The position numbers and the translations under genes were made by a program. Below, one piece after another: positions 49,577 to 57,803 of a stretch of DNA of 64,000 bases. This DNA is from Burkholderiaceae bacterium (GTDB taxonomy: Bacteria > Pseudomonadota > Gammaproteobacteria > Burkholderiales > Burkholderiaceae_C), in assembly GCA_030695205.1 (NCBI GenBank), contig JAUYTN010000025.1, forward strand, positions 212,107-276,106. The letters are read 5' to 3'. The stretch's first letter is position 1. Each line of letters opens with the position of its first letter. The notes beneath the pieces were generated by a model. It did not search any database and was not told the DNA's origin. It saw only the letters and a program-made list of their open reading frames with translations.

Positions 49577-50768
49577 CCTGACCTGGGCCCTGTGGGGCTT
49601 GCCGCTTGCGTTTGTGGGTGGCTGGTTGGCGTCGCGTTTTGACATCCGGCAGTGGCGGCTGGAGGGTCGCAGTGCGCCCAAGTCCTACTTCAAAGGGCTG
49701 AACTACCTGCTCAACGAGCAGCAGGACGAGGCCATCGACGCCTTCATCGAAGCGGTGCAGCACGACCCTGACACCACCGAGCTCCACTTTGCCCTGGGCA
49801 ACCTGTTCAGAAGCCGGGGGGACCATGACCGGGCCATCCGGGTTCACCAGCATCTGCTCGACCGCTCCGACCTCAGCCGCGGCGACACCGACCGCGCCCA
49901 GCACGCCCTGTCGCTGGATTTTCTGCGGGCCGGGCTGCTGGACCGGGCCGAGGCGAGTCTCAGGCGCTTGCAAGACACCCCCTACGCCTCAGAGGCCCAG
50001 GTGCTGCTGCTGGCTCTGTACGAGCGCACCAGCGACTGGCCCCAGGCCATCGCCATGGCCGAGCAGCTGGAGTCGGCCAATCGGGGCAGCTTCAAAAGCC
50101 GCATGGCCCACTATGGCTGTGAAATGGCCCGCGAGCACCTGCTGCGCGGTCACACCGAACAGGCCCAGGCGGCCCTGGAACAGGCCTTGCAAATCCACCC
50201 CGAATCGGCCAGGGCGCGGCTGGAACTGGCCCACCTGCTGGAGCAGCAAGGGCACACAGACCGTGCCTGCAGCGAGTTGCAGGCGCTGGCCCAACTGGCC
50301 CCCAACGCCCTCCCGCTGGCTGCCGCCACCATGGCGCGGCTGGCTCTGTGCGATGCGCAGCATGCGGCCCAGGTGCAGAGGGTGCTAACGGAGGCGCAAC
50401 ACCGTCGACCGTGTCTGGACTATGTGGACGCACTGGTCAGCCTGCTGCCCACCAACGACGTGGCGTCACGCTCGGTCCTGTACCTGGAGCATCTGCAACG
50501 GGAACCCTCATTGGCCGTAGCCAACCGTTGGCTGGCCTTGCGTGGCGTGACCGACCCCGACACGGGCACGCAAGAAGCAAGCGGTGTAAATAGTGCCGAG
50601 TCGGCCGCCTTGCCCGCTGTGGTGGCGCAAGCTCTGCAAAAAGCCACCCTGCCGCTGCAGCGCTACCGCTGCGCGGCTTGCGGCTTCGAGGCCAGCACCT
50701 ACTTCTGGCAATGCCCCGGCTGCCAGACCTGGGACAGCTACAACCCCAGGCGGGTGGACGATCTGTAG
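49566..50768 (+). CDS. lapB: Lipopolysaccharide assembly protein LapB (YciM)
   Basis: Inner-membrane-anchored TPR protein that regulates LPS synthesis through the FtsH-LpxC system. The protein has 400 residues from ATG 49566. One N-terminal membrane helix (LTWALWGLPLAFVGGWLAS), then about nine TPR units beginning with YFKGLNYLLNEQQDEAIDAF. The C-terminal rubredoxin-like metal site has CAAC and CPGC pairs (YRCAACGFEASTYFWQCPGC). The frame runs from inside lapA, so the pair is coupled. A bidirectional terminator follows. Confidence 0.94.
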   Translation: MEFDLTWALWGLPLAFVGGWLASRFDIRQWRLEGRSAPKSYFKGLNYLLNEQQDEAIDAFIEAVQHDPDTTELHFALGNLFRSRGDHDRAIRVHQHLLDRSDLSRGDTDRAQHALSLDFLRAGLLDRAEASLRRLQDTPYASEAQVLLLALYERTSDWPQAIAMAEQLESANRGSFKSRMAHYGCEMAREHLLRGHTEQAQAALEQALQIHPESARARLELAHLLEQQGHTDRACSELQALAQLAPNALPLAAATMARLALCDAQHAAQVQRVLTEAQHRRPCLDYVDALVSLLPTNDVASRSVLYLEHLQREPSLAVANRWLALRGVTDPDTGTQEASGVNSAESAALPAVVAQALQKATLPLQRYRCAACGFEASTYFWQCPGCQTWDSYNPRRVDDL

Positions 50769-50854
50769 CCACTGGGGAGGTGCGCACAGCCTTGGCTGCT
50801 CCTGCGCCGGGCAGACCACCGAGCATCGGACACCCACGCCATGCAGCCATGCAC

Positions 50855-50895
50855 GAAAAAATCCCTGCTGACGCAACACCAGCAGGGATTTTTTT
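50855..50895. terminator. Bidirectional terminator between lapB and scoB
   Basis: AAAAAATCCCTGCTG and CAGCAGGGATTTTTTT form a 9-base GC stem (50862-50870 with 50880-50888) extended by A/T pairs. It serves both converging genes. Confidence 0.93.
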
Positions 50896-50913
50896 AATAG
50901 CCAACTGTGCTTA

Positions 50914-51552
50914 TCAGATAAGCGGAACACCCGTTTTTGATTGAATTTCTTCCTGTGTGACCCCAGGGGCCAGCTCCACCAGCTTCAGGCCCTCCGGCGT
51001 CACGTCCATCACGCCCAGGTCGGTGATGATGCGATCCACCACGCCTTTGCCCGTCAGAGGCAAGGTGCACTCGGGCAGGATTTTCAGGTCGGTGGTGCCG
51101 TCCTTCTTTTTGGCGACGTGCTCCATCAGGACGATCACGCGCTTGACGCCGGCCACCAGGTCCATGGCGCCGCCCATGCCCTTGACCATCTTGCCGGGAA
51201 TCATCCAGTTGGCCAGGTCGCCCTGGCCGGTGACCTGCATGGCCCCCAGGATGGACAGGTTGATTTTGCCGCCACGGATCATGGCAAAGCTGTCGTGGCT
51301 GCCAAAAATGGACGAACCTTTGAGGGTAGTCACGGTCTGCTTGCCGGCATTGATCAGGTCGGCATCGACCTCGTCTTCGTACGGGAAGGGGCCAATGCCC
51401 AGCATGCCGTTCTCACTTTGCAACCACACCTCAACGTGGTCGGGCACATGGTTGGCCACCTGGGTGGGAATACCGATCCCCAGGTTCACATAAAAGCCAT
51501 CTTGCAATTCTTGGGCGGCGCGGGCCGCCATTTGGTCTTGGGTCCAGGGCAT
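50914..51552 (-). CDS. scoB: Succinyl-CoA:3-ketoacid CoA-transferase subunit B
   Basis: Transfers CoA from succinyl-CoA to acetoacetate together with subunit A. The protein has 212 residues from ATG 51552 with GAGGAGA upstream. The active-site glutamate is in [18 protein letters not shown]. Other family blocks are [20 protein letters not shown] and [19 protein letters not shown]. Could serve acetoacetate from fumarylacetoacetase or hydroxybutyrate catabolism. Ten bases after scoA. Confidence 0.93.
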   Translation of the reverse strand: MPWTQDQMAARAAQELQDGFYVNLGIGIPTQVANHVPDHVEVWLQSENGMLGIGPFPYEDEVDADLINAGKQTVTTLKGSSIFGSHDSFAMIRGGKINLSILGAMQVTGQGDLANWMIPGKMVKGMGGAMDLVAGVKRVIVLMEHVAKKKDGTTDLKILPECTLPLTGKGVVDRIITDLGVMDVTPEGLKLVELAPGVTQEEIQSKTGVPLI

Positions 51553-51562
51553 GGTGCTCTCC

Positions 51563-52267
51563 TCAAACTTTGCGGTCGCGGGTGGTGCGCTTTTCAATGC
51601 GCTTCTCGGGCGTGGGGTTGTGCACGATGCGGTGCACATAGATGCCAGGCAGGTGCACATCGTCCGGGGCAATTTCGCCCGTGGCCACCACGCGCTCCAC
51701 CTCCACGATGCAAATCTTGCCGGCCATGGCCGCTGCCGGGTTGAAGTTGCGGGCCGTCAGGTTGAAGCGCAGGTTGCCTGATCGGTCGGCAATGTCGGCC
51801 TTGATAAGGGCCACCTCGGGCACCAGGGCGCGCTCCATGACGTAGGTTTCACCCTCGAACTCGCGCAGCTCCTTGCCTTCTGCCACCAGCGTGCCCACGC
51901 CGGTTTTGGTGAAAAACGCGGGAATGCCCGCGCCGCCTGCACGCAGCTTTTCGGCCAGCGTGCCCTGGGGCGTGAACTCCAGCGCCAGCTCACCGGCCAG
52001 GTACTGGCGCTCGAACTCTTTGTTCTCGCCCACGTAGGAGGAAATCATTTTTTTGATCTGACGGGTTTCCAGCAGCTTGCCCAGGCCAAAGCCATCGACC
52101 CCGGCGTTATTGGAAATGACGGTCAGGTCCTTCACACCGCTGTCGCGCAGCGCGTCGATCAGCGCCTCAGGAATGCCGCACAGGCCAAACCCGCCCACGG
52201 CCAGCAACTGGCCGTCTCGCACCACACCTTGCAGCGCCTCCGCTGCACTGGGATACACCTTGTTCAC
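51563..52267 (-). CDS. scoA: Succinyl-CoA:3-ketoacid CoA-transferase subunit A
   Basis: The protein has 234 residues from GTG 52267, chosen because AAGGAG lies seven bases upstream and the result [20 protein letters not shown] matches the family start. Blocks: [40 protein letters not shown] and [20 protein letters not shown]. The pattern is that of the acetoacetate enzyme, not of 3-oxoadipate CoA-transferase (PcaI). The promoter faces the PAS-LuxR regulator across a strong palindrome. Confidence 0.93.
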   Translation of the reverse strand: MNKVYPSAAEALQGVVRDGQLLAVGGFGLCGIPEALIDALRDSGVKDLTVISNNAGVDGFGLGKLLETRQIKKMISSYVGENKEFERQYLAGELALEFTPQGTLAEKLRAGGAGIPAFFTKTGVGTLVAEGKELREFEGETYVMERALVPEVALIKADIADRSGNLRFNLTARNFNPAAAMAGKICIVEVERVVATGEIAPDDVHLPGIYVHRIVHNPTPEKRIEKRTTRDRKV

Positions 52268-52310
52268 AAGCACACTCCTTGGTAAACGGCCATGGGCCAA
52301 AACCAAGAAG

Positions 52311-52336
52311 ATACTACGTATTGGGTTACGTAGTAT
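52311..52336. promoter_or_regulatory. Palindromic operator between scoA and PAS-LuxR gene
   Basis: ATACTACGTA (52311-52320), six-base spacer, TACGTAGTAT (52327-52336): perfect 10-base arms in the 100-base divergent region. Likely the site of the adjacent LuxR-type regulator, controlling scoAB and itself. Confidence 0.7.
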
Positions 52337-52367
52337 TCCCTAACGAACAACCCTGTGTGGAGCCCCC

Positions 52368-52922
52368 GTGGACATTGACTACCAACTGGCCTTTGACCTG
52401 GCACCTGTGGGCCTGGTGCTGTCGCGCCACCGCACCATGGTCGACTGCAACCGCGCCGTGTGCGAGATGTTCGGTGCCAGCCGCGAGGAGCTGGTGGGCC
52501 AGTCCTTCCAGGTGCTGTACCCCAGTGCGGACGAGTACGAGCGCACCGGCGCGCGCATCGCCCCCATCTTGAACGCCAAAGGCCACTATGCCGATGAGAG
52601 GGTCATGCGCAGGGTGGGCGGTCGGCTGCAGGGCGAGGCGTTCTGGTGCCACGTCACCGGCCGCTCGCTGGACCGCAACGACCCGCACGCCGCCGGCATC
52701 TGGACCTTTGAAGACCTCAGCGCCCACCGCCCCGTGCGCGCCGAACTGACGCCGCGTGAGCGCGAGGTGGCCGCGCTGGTGATGAACGGGCTCACCGCCA
52801 AAGCCATGGGCAAGCTGCTGGGTATCAGCCCCCGCACCGTGGAGGTGTACCGCGCCCGCCTGATGCGCAAATACGGCGCCAGCAGCACCGCCGACCTGGT
52901 GCACCGGCTGATGGGTGGCTGA
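52368..52922 (+). CDS. PAS domain LuxR-family transcriptional regulator
   Basis: The protein has 184 residues from GTG 52368. The N-terminal PAS sensor domain (residues ~5-110: LAPVGLVLSRHRTMVDCNRA; FGASREELVGQSFQVLYPSA) is followed by a GerE/LuxR helix-turn-helix (LTPREREVAALVMNGLTAKA...ISPRTVEVYRARLMRKYGA). No receiver domain. Divergent from scoAB with a perfect palindrome between them, so it is probably their regulator, responding to a small ligand bound by PAS. Confidence 0.9.
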   Translation: MDIDYQLAFDLAPVGLVLSRHRTMVDCNRAVCEMFGASREELVGQSFQVLYPSADEYERTGARIAPILNAKGHYADERVMRRVGGRLQGEAFWCHVTGRSLDRNDPHAAGIWTFEDLSAHRPVRAELTPREREVAALVMNGLTAKAMGKLLGISPRTVEVYRARLMRKYGASSTADLVHRLMGG

Positions 52923-52981
52923 ACCAGCGCACCCAGCCCTGGCCAACGCGCGGCGGCAAAGCACACCGATCGCCCGGCTTC

Positions 52982-53392
52982 TCAGCCTTGGGCCGACTGC
53001 CACTCGGCAATGACTTCGCAGGCAGTGCGAAACCCGTCAATGGCCAGCGGAAAGCCGCAATACACCGTGGCATGCAAAAACACCTCGCGCAGCTCCTCGG
53101 GCGTAGCCCCGTTGTTGAGGGCGCCGCGCACATGGCCGCGCAACTCGTGGGCCCGGCCCAGAGCCAGCAGCATGGACACCGTCACCAGGCTGCGGGTTTT
53201 CAGGTCCAGGCCGCCGCGCTGCCAGGTGTTACCCCACGCGTTGCGGGTAATGAACTCCTGCATCACCAGGCTGAAGTCATCGGCCCCGGCAAATGCCTTG
53301 TCCACAAAGACCTCACCCATGACCTGGGTGCGGGTGCGCAGGCCAGCGTCAAACTGCGCGTCGCGCAGGTCAGGTGCTGAAAAGTTGTCCAT
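52982..53392 (-). CDS. pcaC: 4-carboxymuconolactone decarboxylase family protein
   Basis: Small AhpD-fold protein of 136 residues resembling 4-carboxymuconolactone decarboxylase of the protocatechuate pathway: FVDKAFAGADDFSLVMQEFI, WGNTWQRGGLDLKTRSLVTV, RGHVRGALNNGATPEELREV and FLHATVYCGFPLAIDGFR. No other protocatechuate-branch gene is adjacent, so the true substrate may differ. Divergent from acuR. Confidence 0.82.
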   Translation of the reverse strand: MDNFSAPDLRDAQFDAGLRTRTQVMGEVFVDKAFAGADDFSLVMQEFITRNAWGNTWQRGGLDLKTRSLVTVSMLLALGRAHELRGHVRGALNNGATPEELREVFLHATVYCGFPLAIDGFRTACEVIAEWQSAQG

Positions 53393-53471
53393 GGTGTTTC
53401 CTCTCCAAAAAAATAAACAAAAATACCTTCTTACGCTCTATGTATATGCTTTTACAGCTATTTACAGACGA

Positions 53472-53492
53472 ATGGTTTAATATATAAACCAT
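53472..53492. promoter_or_regulatory. Inverted-repeat operator overlapping the acuR start codon
   Basis: ATGGTTTA (53472-53479), five-base spacer ATATA, TAAACCAT (53485-53492): perfect 8-base arms. The last two bases are the AT of the acuR ATG (53491), so repressor bound here would block both promoter and start codon. Confidence 0.75.
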
Positions 53493-54147
53493 GTCCACGC
53501 CACCTACCCCGCAGGCCACAGCAGCCACCCGCCGCCCAAGAGGGCGGCCCGCACGCAGTGGACTCACCGCCCAACAGGTGCGCGAGCAACTGGTGCGCGC
53601 TGGGGTGGCCTTGCTGACCGAGCGCGGTATCAGCGCGACACCGCTGGAAGACGTGGTGGCCGCCACTGGCTTGCCCAAAGGCTCCTTCTACCACCACTTT
53701 GGCACCAAGGAAGCTTGGGTCAGCGAGGCCATCGGCGCCTACGGCCAGTACTTCGAGCGCAAGCTGCAGCGCCATTTTGACGACCCTACCCTGCCCGCCT
53801 TGCAGCGCCTGCAGTCCTTTGTGGACGACGCCTGTGCGGGCATGGCCCGGTACGGGTTCACCCGCGGCTGCCTGGTTGGCAACCTGGGGCAAGAGGTCAA
53901 CCAACTCCCAGAGGCCCAACGCCAGCAACTGGAAGCCATTTTTGCCCGCTGGGAAGACCTGCTGGCCCAGTGCCTGGGCGAGGCGGTGCGCGCTGGTGAT
54001 CTCAACCCCGCCGCCGAACTGCATACCCTGGCCCATGCTTTCTGGATCGGTTGGGAGGGCGCCATTCTTCGCGCCCGCCTGTGCCGATCCACCGAACCCA
54101 TGACCTGCTTTGTTACCCATTACGTGGCCGGTCTGCCCCGCGCCTGA
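53491..54147 (+). CDS. acuR: TetR-family regulator AcuR
   Basis: TetR-type repressor of 218 residues from ATG 53491. The N-terminal helix-turn-helix is [20 protein letters not shown] with the following HFGTKEAW. The basic N-terminal tail is [11 protein letters not shown]. The C-terminal ligand domain includes [20 protein letters not shown]. AcuR regulates acuI in response to acrylate in DMSP-degrading proteobacteria. The operator overlaps the start codon, implying autoregulation and a very short leader. No DMSP lyase gene is nearby. Confidence 0.88.
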   Translation: MSTPPTPQATAATRRPRGRPARSGLTAQQVREQLVRAGVALLTERGISATPLEDVVAATGLPKGSFYHHFGTKEAWVSEAIGAYGQYFERKLQRHFDDPTLPALQRLQSFVDDACAGMARYGFTRGCLVGNLGQEVNQLPEAQRQQLEAIFARWEDLLAQCLGEAVRAGDLNPAAELHTLAHAFWIGWEGAILRARLCRSTEPMTCFVTHYVAGLPRA

Positions 54148-54236
54148 CTCACGCACTGGCAAGCCCACTCACCCAGCAACGCACCCAGTGGCATCCGTTG
54201 TTATTCACCCACCCCGCACCACACAAGGAGACACCC

Positions 54237-55223
54237 ATGTTCCCAGGCATCCTCATCACCAAAGACGACAGCGGCTACCAGGCCAAGCTGACGCAGGTGG
54301 ACCCCACCGTGCTGTCTGAAGGCGACGTGACCGTCGCGGTTGAGTACTCCACGCTCAACTACAAAGACGGCCTGGCCATCACCGGCAAGTCTCCTGTGGT
54401 GCGCCGCTTTCCCATGGTCCCCGGTATCGACTTTGCAGGCACGGTGAGCAGCAGCAGCCATCCGGCCTGGAAGGCGGGCGATTCCGTCATCCTCAACGGC
54501 TGGGGCGTGGGCGAAACCCATACCGGCGGCCTGGCTGAGCAGGCGCGTGTGAAAGGCGACTGGCTCATTGCCCGCCCCTCCGCTTTCAGCGCCCGCCAGG
54601 CCATGGCCATTGGCACCGCTGGCTACACCGCCATGCTGTGCGTCATGGCGCTGGAGCGCCACGGCGTGAAGCCTGCTGACGGCGAGATTCTGGTCACCGG
54701 CGCCAATGGCGGCGTGGGCAGTGTGGCCATCATCCTGCTGGCCACACTGGGCTACCGCGTGGTGGCCTCTACAGGTCGCCCTGAGGCTGCGGAGCACCTG
54801 AAGGCCCTGGGTGCCTCCGAGGTGATGGACCGCGCCACCCTGAGCGCGCCCGGCAAACCCCTGGGCAAAGAACGCTGGGCCGGCGTGGTAGACACCGTGG
54901 GCAGCCACACCCTGGCCAACGCCTGCGCCACCACCCGCTACGGCGGCGTGGTCACCGCTTGCGGACTCGCCGGTGGCATGGACTTGCCCGCCACCGTGGC
55001 ACCCTTCATCCTGCGCGGCGTGACGCTGGCAGGCATCGACAGCGTGATGGCCCCACTGCCCCTGCGCAACCAAGCCTGGGCCCGTCTGGCACAAGACCTG
55101 GACACCACCCAACTGGAGGCCGTGACCGAAGAGATCGGCCTGGACCAGGCCATTGCCCGCGCCAGCGACCTGATGGCCGGGCAGGTGGCAGGCCGCCTGG
55201 TCGTCAAGGTCAGCCACGGCTGA
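54237..55223 (+). CDS. acuI: Acryloyl-CoA reductase (NADPH) AcuI
   Basis: Zinc-independent medium-chain dehydrogenase that reduces toxic acryloyl-CoA to propionyl-CoA. The protein has 328 residues from ATG 54237 with AAGGAG upstream. Signature segments: [50 protein letters not shown] and the NADPH site [20 protein letters not shown]. The acuR-acuI pair is sufficient as an acrylate-detoxification unit. Confidence 0.94.
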   Translation: MFPGILITKDDSGYQAKLTQVDPTVLSEGDVTVAVEYSTLNYKDGLAITGKSPVVRRFPMVPGIDFAGTVSSSSHPAWKAGDSVILNGWGVGETHTGGLAEQARVKGDWLIARPSAFSARQAMAIGTAGYTAMLCVMALERHGVKPADGEILVTGANGGVGSVAIILLATLGYRVVASTGRPEAAEHLKALGASEVMDRATLSAPGKPLGKERWAGVVDTVGSHTLANACATTRYGGVVTACGLAGGMDLPATVAPFILRGVTLAGIDSVMAPLPLRNQAWARLAQDLDTTQLEAVTEEIGLDQAIARASDLMAGQVAGRLVVKVSHG

Positions 55224-55334
55224 GCCCAGCCGCCCCACACCGCAGCCGCCACCACCCGCACCAACCACCCAGCGCACAAGAGACTGCGCGGCTGCATACG
55301 CCAATCAACCCCAACCACCACGAGGAGACACCCC

Positions 55335-55952
55335 ATGAGCGACACAGCCATCACCACTGCCCCCACCACCCGTTACCCCTTCCCCGAGCTGGGCACGCTG
55401 CCCGAGGACATCCGCGCCCGCATTCTGGAGGTGCAGGAAAAAGCCGGCTTCATTCCCAATGTGTTTTTGGCCTTTGCTCGCCGCCCCGCCGAATGGCGCG
55501 CTTTTTTTGCGTACCACGACGCCCTCATGACACCAGAGACCGTGGGCCGCGAGAGCGGGCTGACCAAAGGCGAGCGCGAGATGATCGTCACCGCCACCAG
55601 CGCGGCCAACCACTGCCTGTACTGCGTGGTGGCGCACGGGGCCATCCTGCGCATTTACGAGAAAAAGCCCCTGGTGGCCGACCAGGTGGCCATCAACCAC
55701 CACAAGGCCGACATTCCCGCACGCCAAAAGGCCATGCTCGATTTCGCCATGAAGGTGTGCCTGCAATCCCACGAGGTGAGCGACGCCGACATACAGGCCC
55801 TGCACGCCCACGGCTTTGACGACGAAGATGCGTGGGACATTGCCGCCATCACCGCCTTCTTTGGCTTGTCCAACCGCATGGCATCGTTCAGCGGCATGGT
55901 GCCCAACCCCGAGTTTTACTTGATGGGGCGGGTTCCTAAAGTCAAAAAATAA
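55335..55952 (+). CDS. AhpD-fold peroxidase-related protein
   Basis: Carboxymuconolactone decarboxylase/AhpD superfamily, 205 residues from ATG 55335 with GAGGAGA upstream. The catalytic motif is EREMIVTATSAANHCLYCVV followed by AHGA: E-x(n)-C-x-x-C-x-x-x-H as in alkylhydroperoxidase AhpD. Likely a thiol-dependent peroxide or stress enzyme. Third gene of the acuR-acuI transcription direction, 111 bases after acuI. An AT-rich repeat begins at its stop codon. Confidence 0.88.
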   Translation: MSDTAITTAPTTRYPFPELGTLPEDIRARILEVQEKAGFIPNVFLAFARRPAEWRAFFAYHDALMTPETVGRESGLTKGEREMIVTATSAANHCLYCVVAHGAILRIYEKKPLVADQVAINHHKADIPARQKAMLDFAMKVCLQSHEVSDADIQALHAHGFDDEDAWDIAAITAFFGLSNRMASFSGMVPNPEFYLMGRVPKVKK

Positions 55953-56006
55953 GTGAGCTGACTTTGCTTGCCCAACAAGCGATAGACGTCAATTTTTTAT
56001 AAATTT
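55943..56006 (+). repeat. AT-rich dispersed repeat (copy 6)
   Basis: CAAAAAATAAGTGAGCTG, TTTGCTTGCCCAACAAGCG, GTCAATTTTTTATAAATTT: the same layout as copies 1, 2 and 5. It starts at the AhpD-like stop codon and reaches the edge of the lower-GC nuclease block. Confidence 0.6.
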
Positions 56007-56033
56007 AGCAACTTCCTGAAAATTGCCGCTTCG

Positions 56034-57803
56034 TCAGAGAAGTGACTCCGCATCACTCTGGTTTTCGTTTGAGAGAGGTGCAGTCACGTTCTCCAGGGGA
56101 GCACCAGGCACGAGTCGATACCAAAAAGCCGGGGCAACGGGGGTGCCAAAGTGCCTGCATGCAATTAGATCCATCGCAGGCAGCCCAACCTTGAAGCCCA
56201 TTGTCTGGAGGCATTCCTTACCATGCACCGACTCCACGATGACACGCATGTGAGCCAGCCATTGCGCCATGTCTTCTGGCAAGTGAATGGGAGCCTCCGA
56301 GACCCCTGAAACGTGATGCGCTGCATGAAAGTACAAATGCTCATGAATTGAACTGTCGGGATGCCACAACTGCACACACGTTTCTGGGTAGTCCTGTGCC
56401 AGTCCTTGTCTCAATGCACGGTATGAGTCCTCCATGCCCAACACGGCACACAGTCCAGCCAACACGGCCATCACCCAGGAGGTTTTCATCAACTTGGGGG
56501 ATGTTTGTCCCGAATGCCAGCCACCCATGTCCGCCAAGTCGTCAATGGCATCGCTGCTGATTGGGACATAGCGTTTAACTTTGAATGCATAGTCGATGTT
56601 TCGAACAAGCGTTTGCAGCCACTGCTTGGCAAACTCAACACGCCCGGTCGCCAAAAACAACAGCATGCCCAGGACGATGTCTTGGCTGTGCCTGTCAAAA
56701 CATGGTGAATTGCAAATGCGGTTGTTTGAAATCAATGACTCAAGCGCATCGGCCACAGCATTCGCATTCGCTTGCTGCGCAGCTCGCTCTTCATCATCGC
56801 CAGCCACCGACAACACATACGGCAAACCGATGGATGCCAGCATGCCGATTTGCTCAAACGCCACCAGTGACAGCTCTGCACTGTCTGATGCAAATCCCAA
56901 CAAGCCATCTTCGGCGTAGCAGTGCGCTTGCAGTTTCTCGAAATAGTGCCGTCCAACCGTCAGGTATCCGGCAAAAACAGCCCGGGCAGCTTGAACCAAT
57001 TCTTTGTCGGATTCCCATGCTTCCCACGTCCGCACTCTGTGCCAAGACCACAGCAAGGCCCTCTCCATCGCCCGCAATGCCTGACGGCCATCGCCATCCC
57101 TGAGTGCCCAGGCAGCGAAAGCATGGGCCGTAAAGTTGACCACCCGCAAGGCTTTCAGCAACTCCTTCTTTGATTTTTTTGAACTGTCAGGAACGCCTTC
57201 GGCTGTCAGACCAAGGGTGCGCAGCATCAGCCTGTGCAAGTCTCTCTGATCGTATTCAACATCACCCGCCAGCGCCAAGGCCCGCCGCAAATCGCGTCGG
57301 TCGTCGTCATGGAAGATGTGCTCATCCAGCAGGTGGTTTTCAATCAGCGTGGCGAGCTGATCCAGCCCCCAAAACTCAATCAGCGCCCGGTCTTTATGAG
57401 CTTCAACGTAGTTGGCCCAGTTCTGTTGGATGGTGTCTTTCTTCTCCCCATTGGTGACGACTGCAATGCGAACCGGTTTTCCTTTGTCCTCAGGTTCCAC
57501 ATGCGACGCGAGATACACATCGAAAACCTCGTTCAAGCTGGGGCGAACAGCTTGAACCCCGCTATCCCACTCTGTACGCCCGATGTCTTTTTGCTTGATC
57601 ACCAGCAAAAGAAGTTCAGCCTGCTTGGTCTCTGGGTTGAAGCCTCGGGCCGCTACATCGACCCCAAACTGCCGATTGCCGGTCTGCGGACGAGTAATGG
57701 GCACATAACCCATCTCAACCAGCAAATCGGGTAGCAGCCTGTCCAGTTCGTCGCGCTCTTTCAGCGTGCGTAGGTATTCGGCAATGACAAGGGCCAATCT
57801 CAT
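56034..57803 (-). CDS. PD-(D/E)XK nuclease-like protein of unknown function
   Basis: The protein has 589 residues from ATG 57803, overlapping the upstream gene as ATGA. The N-terminal ~150 residues look like a restriction-type nuclease fold: QFGVDVAARG (Asp49) then ELLLLVIKQKDIGRTEWDSG (Lys70, Lys72). The usual E-x-K is not clear, since the position reads V-I-K or K-Q-K. A second block, IAVVTNGEKKDTIQQNWANYVE...EFWGLDQL, follows. Residues ~165 onward are helical with no recognised enzyme motif. Base composition is lower in GC than neighbours (28 of 60 at 56701-56760 against 43 of 60 at 54661-54720). Possible defence gene; function not established. Confidence 0.75.
   Translation of the reverse strand: MRLALVIAEYLRTLKERDELDRLLPDLLVEMGYVPITRPQTGNRQFGVDVAARGFNPETKQAELLLLVIKQKDIGRTEWDSGVQAVRPSLNEVFDVYLASHVEPEDKGKPVRIAVVTNGEKKDTIQQNWANYVEAHKDRALIEFWGLDQLATLIENHLLDEHIFHDDDRRDLRRALALAGDVEYDQRDLHRLMLRTLGLTAEGVPDSSKKSKKELLKALRVVNFTAHAFAAWALRDGDGRQALRAMERALLWSWHRVRTWEAWESDKELVQAARAVFAGYLTVGRHYFEKLQAHCYAEDGLLGFASDSAELSLVAFEQIGMLASIGLPYVLSVAGDDEERAAQQANANAVADALESLISNNRICNSPCFDRHSQDIVLGMLLFLATGRVEFAKQWLQTLVRNIDYAFKVKRYVPISSDAIDDLADMGGWHSGQTSPKLMKTSWVMAVLAGLCAVLGMEDSYRALRQGLAQDYPETCVQLWHPDSSIHEHLYFHAAHHVSGVSEAPIHLPEDMAQWLAHMRVIVESVHGKECLQTMGFKVGLPAMDLIACRHFGTPVAPAFWYRLVPGAPLENVTAPLSNENQSDAESLL

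Noticed and set aside
50914..52267. scoAB as 3-oxoadipate CoA-transferase (pcaIJ)
   Set aside because: The nearby pcaC-like gene suggested it, but the [16 protein letters not shown] and [14 protein letters not shown] patterns are those of the acetoacetate enzyme.
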